64,000 nucleotides of DNA, taken from positions 54,451,074 through 54,515,073 of the forward strand of contig NC_087063.1 in NCBI RefSeq assembly GCF_963678635.1, in the 5' to 3' direction. Numbering within the stretch: the stretch's first letter is position 1; every line of letters starts with the position of its first letter. Below, in pieces: positions 49,311 through 62,349 of the stretch. The position numbers and the translations under genes were made by a program. A model generated the notes under the pieces. The model did not search any database, was not told the origin of the DNA, and was given only the letters and a program-made list of their open reading frames with translations. Source of the DNA: Symsagittifera roscoffensis (taxonomy: Eukaryota; Xenacoelomorpha; Acoela; Convolutidae).

Positions 49311-51300
49311 TTGAAAAATTATCACCAAACACTACTCAAGAAAACATAAAAGCAGCCCCAGCTAAAACACAATTTTTCTCACTCGTGTTAAATTCCTTGG
49401 ACATATTATTGAAGAAAATACAATAACTCCATTAAAATCTCGCATAGACGCAATCATAAAAACTCAACTTCTATCATATAAAAAAGTCCCAGAATTTCTC
49501 GGAATGTTAAACTTTTTAAGTAAAAATGTCTATAAAAAGCAATCATACATAAGAACAATTTTTAATTTTGAATGGACGAGAGAACACCAAAAACGATTTG
49601 AAGAAGTAAAAATACTTCTATTATTATTTTATGAGAGAATGTACAGCTATAAAAAATTTTCTCACTGAATATAAGTTTATTATACTAAGATCAAAGCATC
49701 CAACAGTTCTATTTACAGATGATAAACCTGAAATTTTTCTATTTACACAAAAATCAAAGCCAAAGATAGAGTTTAAAGATTTCAACTAATTCTATTGAAA
49801 TTCCAAAACTTACATAAAGTCTGAACTGCAGGAAAAAATCTTGCATTACCAGATACACTCAGTCGAAATACACCACTTGATATGTTAACAACAAAAACGA
49901 CGGTAGAAATACCGCAAAAGTTAAAGCTTTGCCTTGCAAAAGACAAAACATCACCACGATTAGAATGTAAATATGCAGTAAAAACCGACCTTGATAATAC
50001 ATAATAAATCAAGCTTTTAATCTTCATGACCCTCTAGATAACATACCGGTCTCAAAAACAGAATTTGAAAATTTCTCGACCAGCCACAGAAAAAATGATA
50101 CTGGAACTACTACACAAATATCAAAACCTCGACCCAGTCATTAGACAAATTAAATCTCGGCGCAAAAAAAAAACAAAACACGAAAAGGCAGATATCAGAA
50201 TTCTAGGAAACAAAATTTTTCTTAGATTCTTCAGGAATTTAATTAAACATCCAAAAACGAGAACACTGATTTTTTGGAATACCCTGTCTACCATTAAGTG
50301 TGATACTCCTAGAACTTCGCATTTTACACTACTTAAAAACAAAAAGACATGCAGGATCAGAATTAAAATACTTAAATTTTATCCAAAATTTGAACTTTCC
50401 AAATGCACCAGTTTGCATTAAAGTTTTATGTAACAATTGCATAACATGCCAGTTAAAAAAACCATCACCACATCAGAAAAAAAATCAGAAAAACAAGACT
50501 TTAAAGATCAAAAATTATTTTTCAACCACAGAACTTCAATTGATACAAAAGGACCGATATCAACCTCATCAGAAGGAAACTCATATATAAAGGTTATAGT
50601 TGATGCATTTACTCACTATGTAGCACTCAATCCTGTACCTAATTGTAAACTAATTTTGCATATACAACACTCTACGAACACTGGATAGCAAAAATTGGAT
50701 TACCAGAAATCCTTGTCACAGATAATGGCACTGAATTCATAAATTATGAAATCATCAGATTACGCCGTCTTTATAACATTAAACATAAATCCCTACCGTC
50801 TCATGAACCATGGACTAATGTTTTACTCGAAGGTATGAACCGTTCACTACAAGAATACTTAAGATTTATCACAAATGGAAATGATACGAAATATACCGAA
50901 TGGTCAATAGACGTGAAATTATTCTCCTTAGCTTATAACACACAGATAACAACAACTCTAGGATTATCACCTTTTCAATTGGTTATCAACCAAAAACCAC
51001 GGAAACCAATAATGTTCACAGCAAATTCCTCAAAAAATACACACAAGTACTTGCCAACCTACCAAAAAATCAATTTGTAAAACTTACCGTTATATACGCA
51101 CAATGAAGATATTTTTCATCATCCGCAAATCCTTGAATTAACCTCTGGCACACATACGGAATCTACTTTAAGAAGTGATAAAAAACACAATGAAATTTAT
51201 CAAAAAATAGCCAAAAAACTACTACAAAGACAAAATGTTCAATCACAAAAAAATTCGCGGTTCATTTTTCAGATCATAACTACTTCTGAGAAAAAAACGA
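49311..51300 (+). pseudogene. pol: RNase H and integrase remnant
   Basis: RNase H pieces (MRECTAIKNFLTEY near 49635; VLFTDDK near 49710), the integrase zinc-finger region near 50400-50460 and the core (IDTKGPIS near 50540; VTDNGTEF near 50715; EGMNRSLQEYL near 50830). Open pieces lie at 50437-50688 and 50835-51080, joined by shifts. Confidence 0.8.
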
Positions 51301-51319
51301 AGTAACAAAACCCCCCTAT

Positions 51320-52920
51320 TTGAACAGTCAAAACCAGGAACAAGCACAAAACTACAATCAACAAGTACCACAACAAGCCTCGTACTCAGTTTTTTCAACG
51401 ATCAACAACGAGCTACAGTGGATCGTAGCGAAAAAGTACCAGTTCTTTCAACAAAATGAAAATTTAGCTAATGTCCATCTTACAAGAAATCAACCAAATT
51501 ATTCAGAAAACAAACACGGTTTTAGTCAAAATCAATAACGATTTAACACAAATCAACAAAACAATAACTGGAAAATTGATCAACCAGATCCTATTTAACA
51601 ACCAGATTTTTTGAGCCAAAAACACGAAATGAACAAACACGTAAATGAAGACAAATTTTACCTTCAAAAAATATTTCAGCATGATAAAATAATAAATTTC
51701 AATCAAAAAGTCTTGTAAATACACAAAGTTATCGACCAACGCAATTGCAAAGGAAAATCTTATTACCATATTATTTCCAACAACATGAAATTACCAAAAC
51801 ACAACTCAAAAAATTTTCTCAAATGCCAAATGCCACATAATCACTCCAAGTGACGATGAATCCATACCTCAAGGATGGATCTTCTATATCTTTTAATAAA
51901 CCACTAACGGTAATAACATTAACAGATCCTGAATACTCAGTTAAAGATTATTTAAACGCAGTCACACCTAACTTAATATTAAATAAAGGACCTGAACCAG
52001 TAAATACGCAACTTCATCAAAATTGGTTACATAGACGCACAGCTCTAGTCCAAACCACACTTGATGGCGCAGCCCAGAAATGGTTTTCAGTTTTTAATTA
52101 TAGACATTAAACCAGACAGGAAAAGATTCACCCAAATGATTCACCCAGATGCAACTTGCAGTAAGAACCGAAACAATAGTAAGAAAAGCATTTGCTCCTT
52201 ATACGCAAGATTATAAAAACACAAGGATGACAAAAGTCCTGAGATGATGACTCTAACACCACATTTACGAATAATAGCAATAAAAACAGAGCTCCACATC
52301 CATCTTCAGTTCGAGAAAAAGATATAGACTTCCGAATGATTATAATAACTATAGACAACAATCACTTTATCGAAATACCTATCGCGGAAAATCTCCAGAT
52401 CGAAGAAATTCACAAAAATTCTCAAAAAATAGATTTAATAGATCAAACAGTCAAAATAACCAATATCGAAACAATTATTCAAGATCAAATTCGAACAGAA
52501 TTTATAACTCAACTTATAATAGAAACCGTTCTCATTCAAAATCTCGAATTAGATATTATTCAAATGACCGTTCCAGAAATTCCTCATAAAATTGAAACAG
52601 GAATTACTCAAACAATAGAAACAGACCATACTCAGATAATAGATCACAAAACTATTCAAACAACAGATCAAACAAAAATACTAATCACAATAGAACTCGT
52701 GACAATTCCAGGTATCAAAGTTCTAGTTATTCAAGTCGACTGAGAAATTATTCTCAGTCATCACACAGGAAAATTACACAATAACAAAATTCACAACAAA
52801 ACTAAAGATGTAGTACACTTAAATATCGAACAAAAGTCAATGAGATAAAATCAACTAATGAAACTCAATCAGTCCCTTCCGGTTTTGACAACACAGAAAA
52901 TTCAGAGCTACAACAGTTCA
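51320..52920 (+). pseudogene. gag: second gag passage
   Basis: Gln/Asn-rich gag sequence from 51320, then at 51850-52110 a piece reading MTMNPYLKDG...TDPEYSVKDYLNAV...TTLDGAAQKWFSV continuously, which shows that the first gag frame and the capsid frame were once one. Capsid is then deleted (DIDFRM) and nucleocapsid-like repeats follow to about 52740. Confidence 0.75.
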
Positions 52921-54200
52921 ATTTTCAGATGATAAACTTGATTAATTTTCTTTTTTACACAAAAATTAAAGCCAAATCATAATGTTTAGAGATTTCAACT
53001 AATTCTAATGAAATTCCAAAACTTAGAATTAGTCTGAACTGCAGGAAAAAACCTTCCATTACCAGCTACACTCAGTTGAAATACACCACCTGAATTGATA
53101 AGAAGAAAAACGACGGTAGTAATACCGTAAAACATAAAGTTTTCCCTTGCAAAAGACCAAACATCACCACGATTAGAATATATATATATGCAGTAAAATC
53201 GACCTTGATAATGCACAAATAAATAATCTACAACAATTTCCATTAAATCTGGGTTGCCAAAATAGTCACTTCGAAATAGACTTGTTAGGATATTCTACAT
53301 TTAAACCGATACCATGTTCATTATGGATCAAGAACAATACACAACAAAAACCACTTTGCAAAAAATGTATAGGACAGTCGTTTTTACATTAATAGAAAAA
53401 AAAACTGAACAGATTTTAAAAAATTTATCAGGACGTCCAGATTCAAGCTCAAAATACACAATGAATCAAGTTTTTAATCTGCATGACCTCTAGATAATAT
53501 ACCGCTCTCAAAAACAGAATTTGAAAACTTTTCTACCAGCGACAGAAAAAATGATACTGGAACTACTACAGAAATATCAAAAGCTCGACCCAGTCATTAG
53601 ACAAATTCAATCTCGGCGCAAAAAAAAAACAAAACCCGAAAAGGCAGATATCACAATTCTAGGAAACAAAATTTTTCTTAGATACTTCAGGAATTTAATA
53701 ACACATCCATAAACGAGAACACTGATTTTTTGGAAAATCCTGTCTACCATTATGTGTGATACTCCTAGAACTTCGCATTTTACACCACTTAAAAACAAAA
53801 AGACATGCAGGATCAGAATAAAAACACTAAAATTTTATCCAAAAATTGGATTACCAGAAATCCTTGTCACAGATAATGGCACTGATTTCATAAATATTGA
53901 AATCATCACGTTAGGCCATCTCTATAACATTAAACATAAACACCGATCGTCTCATGCCCCATGGACTAATGTTTTAGTCGAAGGCATGAACCGTTCAATA
54001 CAAGAATTTCTCAGATGTATCATTAACGGAAATACACACAATATTCTGAATGTAAAACTATTCCCCTTATCTTTCAACTCACAAATCAGAACAACTTTAG
54101 GAGTGTCACCCTATGAAATGGTTTTCAATCAAAAACTACGAAAATCGATATTTTTCACAGCAAATTCTTCAAAAAAAAACTTAAGGTCCTTGCCAACCTA
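52921..54200 (+). pseudogene. pol: second RNase H - integrase remnant
   Basis: Jumps from nucleocapsid directly to RNase H (TDDKLINFLF near 52935), so protease and RT are deleted. Integrase continues to GLPEILVTDNGTDF near 53850 and EGMNRSIQEFLR near 53985, with an internal deletion between the zinc finger and the second catalytic Asp. Confidence 0.75.
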
Positions 54201-54329
54201 CTAAAAAATCAATTTGTTAAATTTACCGTTTTGTTTTCGTCACCCCCAAATCTTAAAATTAGCCTCCAGCACACATACGGAATGCATTTCAATTAGAAAT
54301 AAAAAAACACAATGAAATTTATCAAAAAA

Positions 54330-54935
54330 TAGCCAAAAAACTATTACAAATAAAAAACGTTCAATCACAAAAAACGCACGATTCACACCAGCTGCAAACT
54401 TAAAGGTTAGAACATATGTCTTAATAGCAAATTTTGTCACACAAAAAAGAATATCTGAAAAATTACAACCAATCCAAATAAAACTATTTCAGATTATTTA
54501 CAAACCCACTGACGTTACATTCAAACTTATTGATTCAAATAAAAAAGAAATAGTTGATTACAGAAACAATCTTTTACCATATTACCCAAAAGAACACTCT
54601 CTTTGCGAACAAACACAGTTATACTTCTTTACAGGACTAAAAGTTGTACACGGCAACTCAAATGATGCTCATCAACAAAATCAAGATATAATTTGTTCAA
54701 CACTTTTATTAAAATCAAAAAATGAACATATTAAAACACCCAACCAAAGTATCAAGGAATCGGCAACAAAGAATTACCTCAAAAACAATGGAATAATCGT
54801 AAACTAGAAGAAAAAATTTTATCACAAGAAACAAAAGAAAAATATCAACCTCGACAATCATCATGATTCAGAAGTCAACCAAGGAACGATTACAAAATTT
54901 TCATCCCAAATTCTAGAATATTAAAGAAAATTTAA
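54330..54935 (+). pseudogene. pol: integrase C-terminal domain and tail, remnant
   Basis: NNLLPYYPKEHSL at about 54567-54605 ends the GPY-type domain. The Lys/Gln-rich tail follows to about 54930 with stops. It shows the ancestral connection of domain and tail that is broken at 17922-17948 in the young copy. Confidence 0.65.
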
Positions 54936-55584
54936 CTTCAGAAACCCCTTTCAAACTAACTAATCAAGTTAAAAAAATTAGTTTCAGCAAAATTTTCTTC
55001 TCTCTATTTTCATATTCACACTCTTAAATAATTAGTTCAATTTCAGCCGATCAGAACCTATTTGAGCATCACCACAATCTGTCTCCACTTCATTAGCCGA
55101 CACATCGCTCACTTCAAACACAATTGAAACTTTAACTTAAAAACCTCCAGGTCAAAAAAAGCAACACGCTTATATTTGACAACTGAAAAAAAATCTAAAT
55201 GTTACAACCCTCCACTGTCAACCAGTACAAAAATCAACAATGTTGTCTTAACTTACACTCTACATTTCCCTCAAGGTAAAATAATGAATTTAGCCTAAAG
55301 TATATCTATCTCCTGATTACCCCTAATCATCCAATAAATAAAATAAAAATTAGAAAGATCATTACTAGACCATCATATTTGCCGTCACCAGGAGTTGCCT
55401 ATGTCCAACCCAGTTGTCAAAAATCAATAAACAATCCGAACATAATCAATATTTGACTCAAAAATAGAAATTATTTTGACGAGACGAACCATTACTCAAA
55501 CGCTTCTCTCTCAAACAGTTCGACTCCTCAAGACTATAATATAAAACTGTTTTCATTCTTCACAATCTTTTTCTCAACTTAGTA

Positions 55585-55738
55585 TGTTTTTTATCATAGA
55601 CACCTTTGAAATATTCCTCCTACTCCTCAAAATTGTTTGCAGTTTTTCCGCAACTTTTTATTTCTTCACAAGAGCCTACCTCAACTTGTCAAAAATCTTT
55701 GAGTACCTCCTGAGGTACGTTATTTCAACGAATATCTA
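55585..55738 (+). CDS. small membrane protein TM1, diverged copy
   Basis: About 50 codons from ATG: MFFIIDTFEIFLLLLKIVCS, then YLNLSKIFEYLLRY. It aligns with the 16800-17030 product at DTFE, YL-x-LSK and RY. Still open despite ruined surroundings; the N-terminus is shorter. Confidence 0.45.
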
Positions 55739-55789
55739 AAAGTTAAGACATTTATTCAACAAGAAAGAAATCCTTCTTCTTTTAGTAAT

Positions 55790-55935
55790 TTTTGTCACTT
55801 TTCTAATTTCCCTAATTCTGATTTTTGAGAATTTGTGATTGTATATGAAAGGCAATAATCATCTTTGCACTAGCAACAATCCTCTTAATCACTTTAATAG
55901 AAGAATAACATAAACAACATAGATTTTCTTCATAA
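55790..55935 (+). pseudogene. small membrane protein TM2, decayed copy
   Basis: LLLVIFVTFLISLIL followed by an alanine-rich stretch in shifted frames, matching 16615-16803. Confidence 0.45.
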
Positions 55936-55979
55936 GAAAAAATAATTCAAATATTTCAAAACTGCTAATAAACAATCAA

Positions 55980-57060
55980 CACAACAAACCCCTTCGCCTA
56001 CGCCATCCCAGGAACTTCGAACAACACCAACGTCTAGTAAAAGAAATCAACCCCAATCATCAACACGCATTTGATTTCAAGAAATTGCCTATACTTTTGA
56101 AGAGATACACGCGTTACTATCAGAACTTTTAATACCCGTAGTTCGCCATGCACCTTGAACCGCAATACAAATCAACATACAGCGTCTATTCTTCTCTCCA
56201 ACGAGACCTTAATAGAAGAAGACATCCTAGTCAAAACCAAAATCAAGCATCTACATTAAATAGACAAATAATACATCCAAGATGAAATAGAAATCTTACA
56301 ACACCCAGAGTTCATTTTAATAAACCCTCATCAATATCTCCAAATCCTTTAGATGTTTCTAGTAATACAAAACAAAATACCCCCGCATCATTACAAACGA
56401 TTTCACAACAAAAAAATCCAAATATAAGTTCGTGACAATCCCTTTAACCCCCCAACTAGTCTCATCTCGCACATTGGATGAGACAAGTTTTCCTTTAAGG
56501 TGAGCCAAACTTAGTAAATGACCTTATAGATATCTCATAAGCTACACCTTTGTCACTACCAGAAACATCATCACTGCCTTCAGCCCCTTCGACAATAAGT
56601 CAAACACCAACTACAACATTTCTGCTAATTTTCCCTACAAATTTAGATGATAGATATAGAGAACTCTTAACCATCAATATACCTCTACGATTAGATTGGA
56701 ATACAATCGTAGCATCCCAAACCCTTATTTGGTCATCATCTTGATAGCAACAGATTACTTAATTGGACACTCAACAGGTTACAATACCGACACGAGATTC
56801 ACAAAGACATACAAGAACACAATATACAAATCATTACACAAGTCAATTTAACACTTAAATTTGAAATAACACAGAAATTAAACAATTTAGTACATCCTCC
56901 TCTTCCCCTAACTCCACCAAGTATAACAGCTCAATCTTCCTCTCCCCCATTGATCGGAACAGAACTTGTCTATAAATACGATAGATATACAAAAAAGACA
57001 CTTGGATTTAAAACATTCTATAACCATATTCGGGACTATCCTATATATGTATATTTTGAT
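55980..57060 (+). pseudogene. ORF-X remnant
   Basis: Pro/Ser/Thr-rich blocks in several frames (including SLPETSSLPSAPSTISQT at 56550) and VYKYDRYTKKTLGFKTFYNH near 56965-57025, parallel to 15473-16623. Confidence 0.65.
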
Positions 57061-59669
57061 AATTTTTTTTACTACATACCCTCTCTGACCCTCTATCCAC
57101 TAGTTCTTTTAGAACGAACATCCCATCAAAAGTCCTCCCCTCCAACAGGACCACATGATTTCTTACTTACACATTATGGCTGTGAACAAAATGAACAAAA
57201 ACACGACATAAAGACGCTATAAACCAAGTAACTTAATGCGAATCAGAACCACAAAAAACAGAAACAAAAAATATAGTGGCAACACTTTTTGTGTAAATTC
57301 CGAACTAGAACCTTAAAATCAAAGCGACATTTTCAGAGAGAAAATGTACATTGTTCCCAAGTCTCAAATGGAAACAAAATAGACTTCATCACGAATCTTT
57401 ATATCGAAGCAACTTAGATAGAATTTTACATCTGAACCCAATCGACTGTGAAAACGAGCTCAAACCATTAAAATTAACCACAAGCAAATGCGCAAATCAA
57501 AAAATGGTAAATTTTTAAGCTTTTCCAGACTCTTCACATCCAGCAGAACTTGATGGATACCATGAGCATATAAAATTAGACAGTAAAAATCCGTTCCACG
57601 GCAACACTAAATTTAAAGTATGACTTACACAATGATAAAATTGGATACCACACATCGGAATACATAACCCTTCTAATTGAAAAGCAGACACAAAAAATAA
57701 ATATGTTAAGAAATAATGTTTTTTGAATAGAAAATTGATTAGAAAAAGTACAATTAACACGAGATTTAAAAGACGACATAATAATTTATAAAATAATACG
57801 CTTATCTTGCAAAAATGACTAAACACGAGAACAAAGCAACCATCGTTTGGTTCCCTGAAGACACGTGTACACGTTTCAAGTTGCATGAATTCACGCAAGA
57901 TTGAATAAATTTCATCAAAAAAATGTCTTTCGACCAATTCCCTTTAAAACAGAGAGCCCTGAAAAAACAAAACCTAACAGAATTCGTTGTAAATATATCA
58001 ATGGGATAGAAAACAAACTAAGACGTTTTCAAATCTATCCCGAGTCAGAACTCGCTTGCAAATATAATACTCCACTTTACAAAACAACAATCTTTAGAAA
58101 CTTTTGTCGAATACAAAAAAAAAGATTTCGACATGAAAACAGAAAAATTAAAATTTAACCCAATTCCAAAATACAACAGCTATAGTGACGAGAACTCATA
58201 CAAGCCAGTAAAATTTTTGAAAAATACAGGAAATACTGGTGGAAATTTTCGCCCACTAGATGAAGGCGGCACACGTTTACAAGAACTATCACTCATGAAC
58301 AATACATGTTTGGGCGCAACCCACTATGACACCCACTTAGATATGAAATTAGATTGTAAAATTGGCAGAATTTTTCAAGAAATGTTATTATCACAACTAG
58401 AAACGCTTCATCACTTATGTGAACTTGAATGAACACAAATTTTTCAATCACTTGCTTTTGCAATATTTAAAATTACTTATGCAGGATATTTGTTGTCAGT
58501 AAATAGATCAAATTTTATCGACTACAAAGGAAATGTATAATGGTATTACACATGTACGAAAAAAATATCACCAGTATATGTATTTGAAGACAAAAAACAT
58601 GTTACAAAACAATCACTATAATCTACAGAATAACGTAAATTCTGTCGATACGCTTTCTAGACGAACAAATTTTTAGGATACAGCCATCCCATGTGGATCT
58701 CAAATTAGCCACAACGTTGTACAGCTAAACCCAGATGAAGACAAATACCATAACCCATAACCCACGCCCCATAACCCACATTTATGCCAACATTAAAAAA
58801 TTTTCACCAGAAATTATCAGAAATATTGCTCGTAACCCCAATAAGGATCTACAATCAATAGGTATATAGTCCACATTCCATATACAAAATCATATTGGCA
58901 AACAACAATTTCGAGAACTTCTCACAAAAGTGGACACAATCTAAAGACAATCAAAAGATCAAAATTTACGAAAAATGACCGAAACCGCAGGATTTTCAGA
59001 CATCTATGCACAAGACTACAGCGGACACTTTAACGTTATGAAAGACTACATATGTTTAAACGCTGAAAAATACTGTTCTCAATATACTTCATCAGTTAAT
59101 TTTTTTAGTTTTGTGAACCTAAAAAACAAACTTATTGCCTTTCTAGGATGGCCCTATTAAATCTTAGAAAGATTGACTAACTTATACGCTATGTTTAACT
59201 TTGATGCAATTTTTGTCTAATCTTATAAAGGAATCTATAACACATGCGAAATACACACACAAGTCAACAAACAAGCAGGTGTAGCATGCATATTTTTTGC
59301 AGGATTTCTTGGAATATTCTGAAAACTCAGTTAATAAAATTCTTCTAGATGCTCAAATAAGTGAATACAAAAAAATCTTTAACTACACTAAATGCATACG
59401 ATACTTCACAAGACAACAGAATTACAACACTGACTGCACTGCAATTACACAATTTTCATAATAACATTCAATTATCTTTAGTACCACTAAACTATAGAAT
59501 TACAGCAATAACAAAGCACACCTCTCCAAGTCATAGTTACCCACAAAGCTCAGTTACTCATATAGTAGCCAATCAACCAAGTGCAAAAGACATATATGAA
59601 CAAATCGTAGAACAGCTACACACCACTAATTTTCGCTCTCAGAACAACCATCTATTTAGCCTACGATGA
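57045..59669 (+). pseudogene. env: envelope glycoprotein remnant
   Basis: Follows the whole env of the young copy in order: TGPHDFLLTHYGCEQNEQ near 57140, ACKYNTPLYK near 58055, LETLHHLCELE near 58400, SVNRSNF near 58500, DYSGHF near 59020 and the FSLR end at 59669. Many stops and shifts. The ATGA at 59666-59669 is retained. Confidence 0.8.
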
Positions 59670-59750
59670 GCCGCCAAATTGGAGCCCTCTACCGTTCCCA
59701 TTCTTACCCATCTAATCATAATAATCATAATAATAATATGAATTTAGCGT
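59666..59750 (+). pseudogene. start of ORF-Y, truncated copy
   Basis: MSRQIGALYRSHSYPSN and Asn/His repeats, then homology to the young copy ends at about 59750, where the LINE fragment begins on the other strand. Confidence 0.6.
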
Positions 59751-59759
59751 ACGCAAGGT

Positions 59760-60350
59760 GTTTCCCCCACAGTTTCAGTTCAGTAGTTAGACATATTTCT
59801 GCAGTTGTTTCGGGTACAGTCGCACAGAATTTTCCAGCTACAGGGATTGGAGTCGTCGAATCTTTTCTCGAAATGCTCCCACATCCATTGCAGCAACCGT
59901 ATTTTGAGTCCTATTGTGTTGATAAAGTCCACTCTTGAGGAACCAAATCAGCCAGCCTCTTTGCATGAAACCAGAAATTTTTTTCATAAAAAAAAACTGC
60001 AGGGCGTGTACATTCATAACAAACGAGATCATGTATTAGCTAGGTCATTTTTTGGCGGAAAACGGTCAGAAAAATTGTAGTCGTAGTGATTATTGATGAA
60101 TTTAGATAATAGAAGTAAATTTACGCTTAATTTACATGGGTAAAGGCAGTATTCCTAGACGCTGAAGCGACATTTTGTAATTAGGATCTAATGCAATCCA
60201 TTTGCATGCATTGCGTTGAACACCTTCTAAGAGTTTCATTTTTTCGACGTTCAATTGATAGCACACTGATAGCAATTGATGATACGATTGCGATCTTCGT
60301 ATAGCAAAACTGGAATTACCATGGATTTGAACAGATTAAGTTTTGTCTTG
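59760..60350 (-). pseudogene. LINE (non-LTR) reverse transcriptase C-terminal fragment
   Basis: Read from 60350 down: MVIPVLLYEDRN, then EKMKLLEGVQRNACKWI, then YKMSLQRLGILPL, then LLLLSKFINNHYDYNF and finally WEHFEKRFDDSNPCSW near 59840. This succession is typical of the region after the RT domain in jockey/CR1/RTE-like LINEs. Stops and at least two shifts. Its 3' end touches the broken retroelement. Confidence 0.65.
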
Positions 60351-62016
60351 GTATTATGTAACATTCGCCCAAATACTACACAGCAACGGAGCGTAGAAAA
60401 AGTACCTATTAACGACTGGCAGGTGTCAGTTACCTTAATCCTACTCGTTTTTCACCGTCTCAACCTTGCCAGTTGATTTTCTGGTCTGTTTAGGGCTAAG
60501 TAAAAAGTTATTATTTTTAGGCCATCAGTCAAACGACTTTTGATCAGCTTTCGTTTACATGCGAACACAACCACATAGCTGAGTCTAGGATCCTCAGACT
60601 ACATGATTGCCATTAAAAACACGGCTCGAACAACCTATTTTAACATGTTTTTGTGTGACAGTTCTATATTAAATCCATTGGAGATGGATTGACCCTTTCC
60701 TCTTTCTAGCTACTCATATTCTAAAATATCAAACTATACCGGTGTTAATTTAAAGTTTCACGACAACCAAGTAACTATACAGTTAGTTTTAAACAGTGCC
60801 TTCACATAAGACAATCTCTGGGGGACCAAGCCTCCGCTCCCATAATATTCCTGCGATAACGCTCTTATCTCTTCCAATTTGTGTCCCGGGAGGGTTCCGT
60901 GGTATAATCCTTCCCCACTGAAGCTTCCTTCTCCACTAATATCCGCTGATAAGGGTCTTATTGTGTGTTGTTGCCACGATAAGAGGCTTCGTATTTTTCT
61001 GTCTCTTGTGCGACCGTTTTTCACAACATTTGTCGTTGTTCTCCTTTTTTTGTCGTTTTTCGTCAAAATGGCCGTCTTTTTTGTATTTCTGAGGAATATT
61101 CCCCTTCCGATCGAAATTTTGAAAATAAAAATTCTAGAATATTCCTACCCTCCTTCGCAATATTTTTTCGTTAATAAGGCCTTTATTCGTTTTTTCTCGT
61201 GTCGCCGGAAGGTTGCGCTGTTCCATCTGGCAGAATGGCACATACTCCCCGGACAGTCCCCATCAATGTCCCTATTGATCGCATAACACCGGGTTATCGT
61301 CAAGTAGTGTTCCAGTTTTCTGTAATCAATCTTACAAATCGCATAAGAAAATGAAATTTTATCTACTCCACCTCAACTCACTACGTGTTCACAAATGGCA
61401 TCGTACTACATCTCACTGCCTTTCAACATTTTCACAAAATTTGCACCATGAGGAGTGTCCTAGATAAAATTTCTTTTCTGACTACTTACGTCGTCTTGCC
61501 ATAAAACTTCTTTTCGCTCTTTGTGATTAAAAAGTGGGACGTGACACGGCCACGCACCCGTTAAAATTAACTTAACATTACTCACCAAGTATAACCAGTT
61601 ATTTATGCAGTCCTTTCAATATTAAAACTAAGAAACTCTGTGGCTAGGAAAGTTATTGAGTTACCCACCCATCTCGAGCGAGTTTACTCAAACTTACCAT
61701 GTCGCCACACAGTGAAATTGTGTCTTACACAGGTTAAAAATTTCAATCGTGTTTAAATAGGTAAATATACTCACCTATGTTCCTCATATACATACATAAA
61801 TAGTCATGACTAAAATGAACAATTTCAACAGTTTTAGCAATTGCAACACTGTAGTTTGGTCTGACCAAACTAGATCAAAACAAAAAGTTTAACAAGTTCA
61901 ATAATCAAAACTTGGTTGATTGGTTCAAGTTTTAACACACAAAGACAATCAAGTTTTTTTCTCCTTCTCTTCTCTTCTTTGTTCACGTCTTCACTTGTTC
62001 TCTTCGTTCATAATCT
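60351..62016. other. no supported gene
   Basis: Mixed composition, with G+C-richer patches near 60830-60990 and 61200-61270 that might be exons or old transposon ends. Frames at 60758-61066 (-) and 60879-61286 (+) overlap and show no motif. I see no terminal repeats. Confidence 0.3.
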
Positions 62017-62349
62017 TCACTCCATCGCTTCTCCATCCTGCTCTTCAGCTTCGCTGTCTTCTAATACTTTCTCCAGCATGTCCATGGAGTTGCGGGCCGT
62101 GTCCCAACTCTCTTGTTGCAACAGCCTTGGTTTGCAACAAGGTAGCAAGTAAACATTAACCTTTTGCTCCCGGTTCCTGCAAAAGCTGTTGTGAAGACAT
62201 AGGCTCACATTTCGTTCCAGGTCAGCTCTTAAGACCTCTTTCTTCTCATCTTCAGTTACACAAGGCGCTCCAGCTACCCGCTTCACCGCCGTGGTGACCG
62301 CGTTTCTGTGCGTCAGGAATGCTCTCTTATAGGCTCCTGTCCAAACCAC
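62017..62349 (-). CDS. coding-like fragment, truncated at a breakpoint
   Basis: About 110 codons with balanced amino acid use (HRNAVTTAVKRVAGAPCV, then DEKKEVLRADLERN, then an acidic end MLEKVLEDSEAEEQDGEAME). G+C is clearly higher than in the retroelement. The frame enters from the right exactly where retroelement sequence begins (62339), so only the distal 107 or so codons are genuine. It may be a host exon or part of another element. No family recognised. Confidence 0.35.
   Translation of the reverse strand: MVWTGAYKRAFLTHRNAVTTAVKRVAGAPCVTEDEKKEVLRADLERNVSLCLHNSFCRNREQKVNVYLLPCCKPRLLQQESWDTARNSMDMLEKVLEDSEAEEQDGEAME

Larger units (their letters stand above)
44490..59750 (+). mobile_element. 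old plus-strand provirus remains, internally rearranged, no 3' LTR
   Basis: Starts with a 5'-truncated LTR (about 44490-44669, primer site 44672). It passes through leader, basic ORF (ATG 45595), gag, protease, RT and integrase to 51300, then restarts in gag at 51320 and runs through nucleocapsid, RNase H, integrase and its tail to 54930, then spacer, membrane ORFs, ORF-X, env and the first codons of ORF-Y. It ends abruptly at about 59750 against LINE sequence. At least two related proviruses, or one plus a large duplication, are merged here. No frame is intact. Confidence 0.75.

Noticed and set aside
52128-52361. Identical minus ORFs at 52128-52361 and 62419-62652 as a conserved gene
   Set aside because: They are identical only because the whole segment is duplicated. 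They are antisense to gag debris and have no motif.
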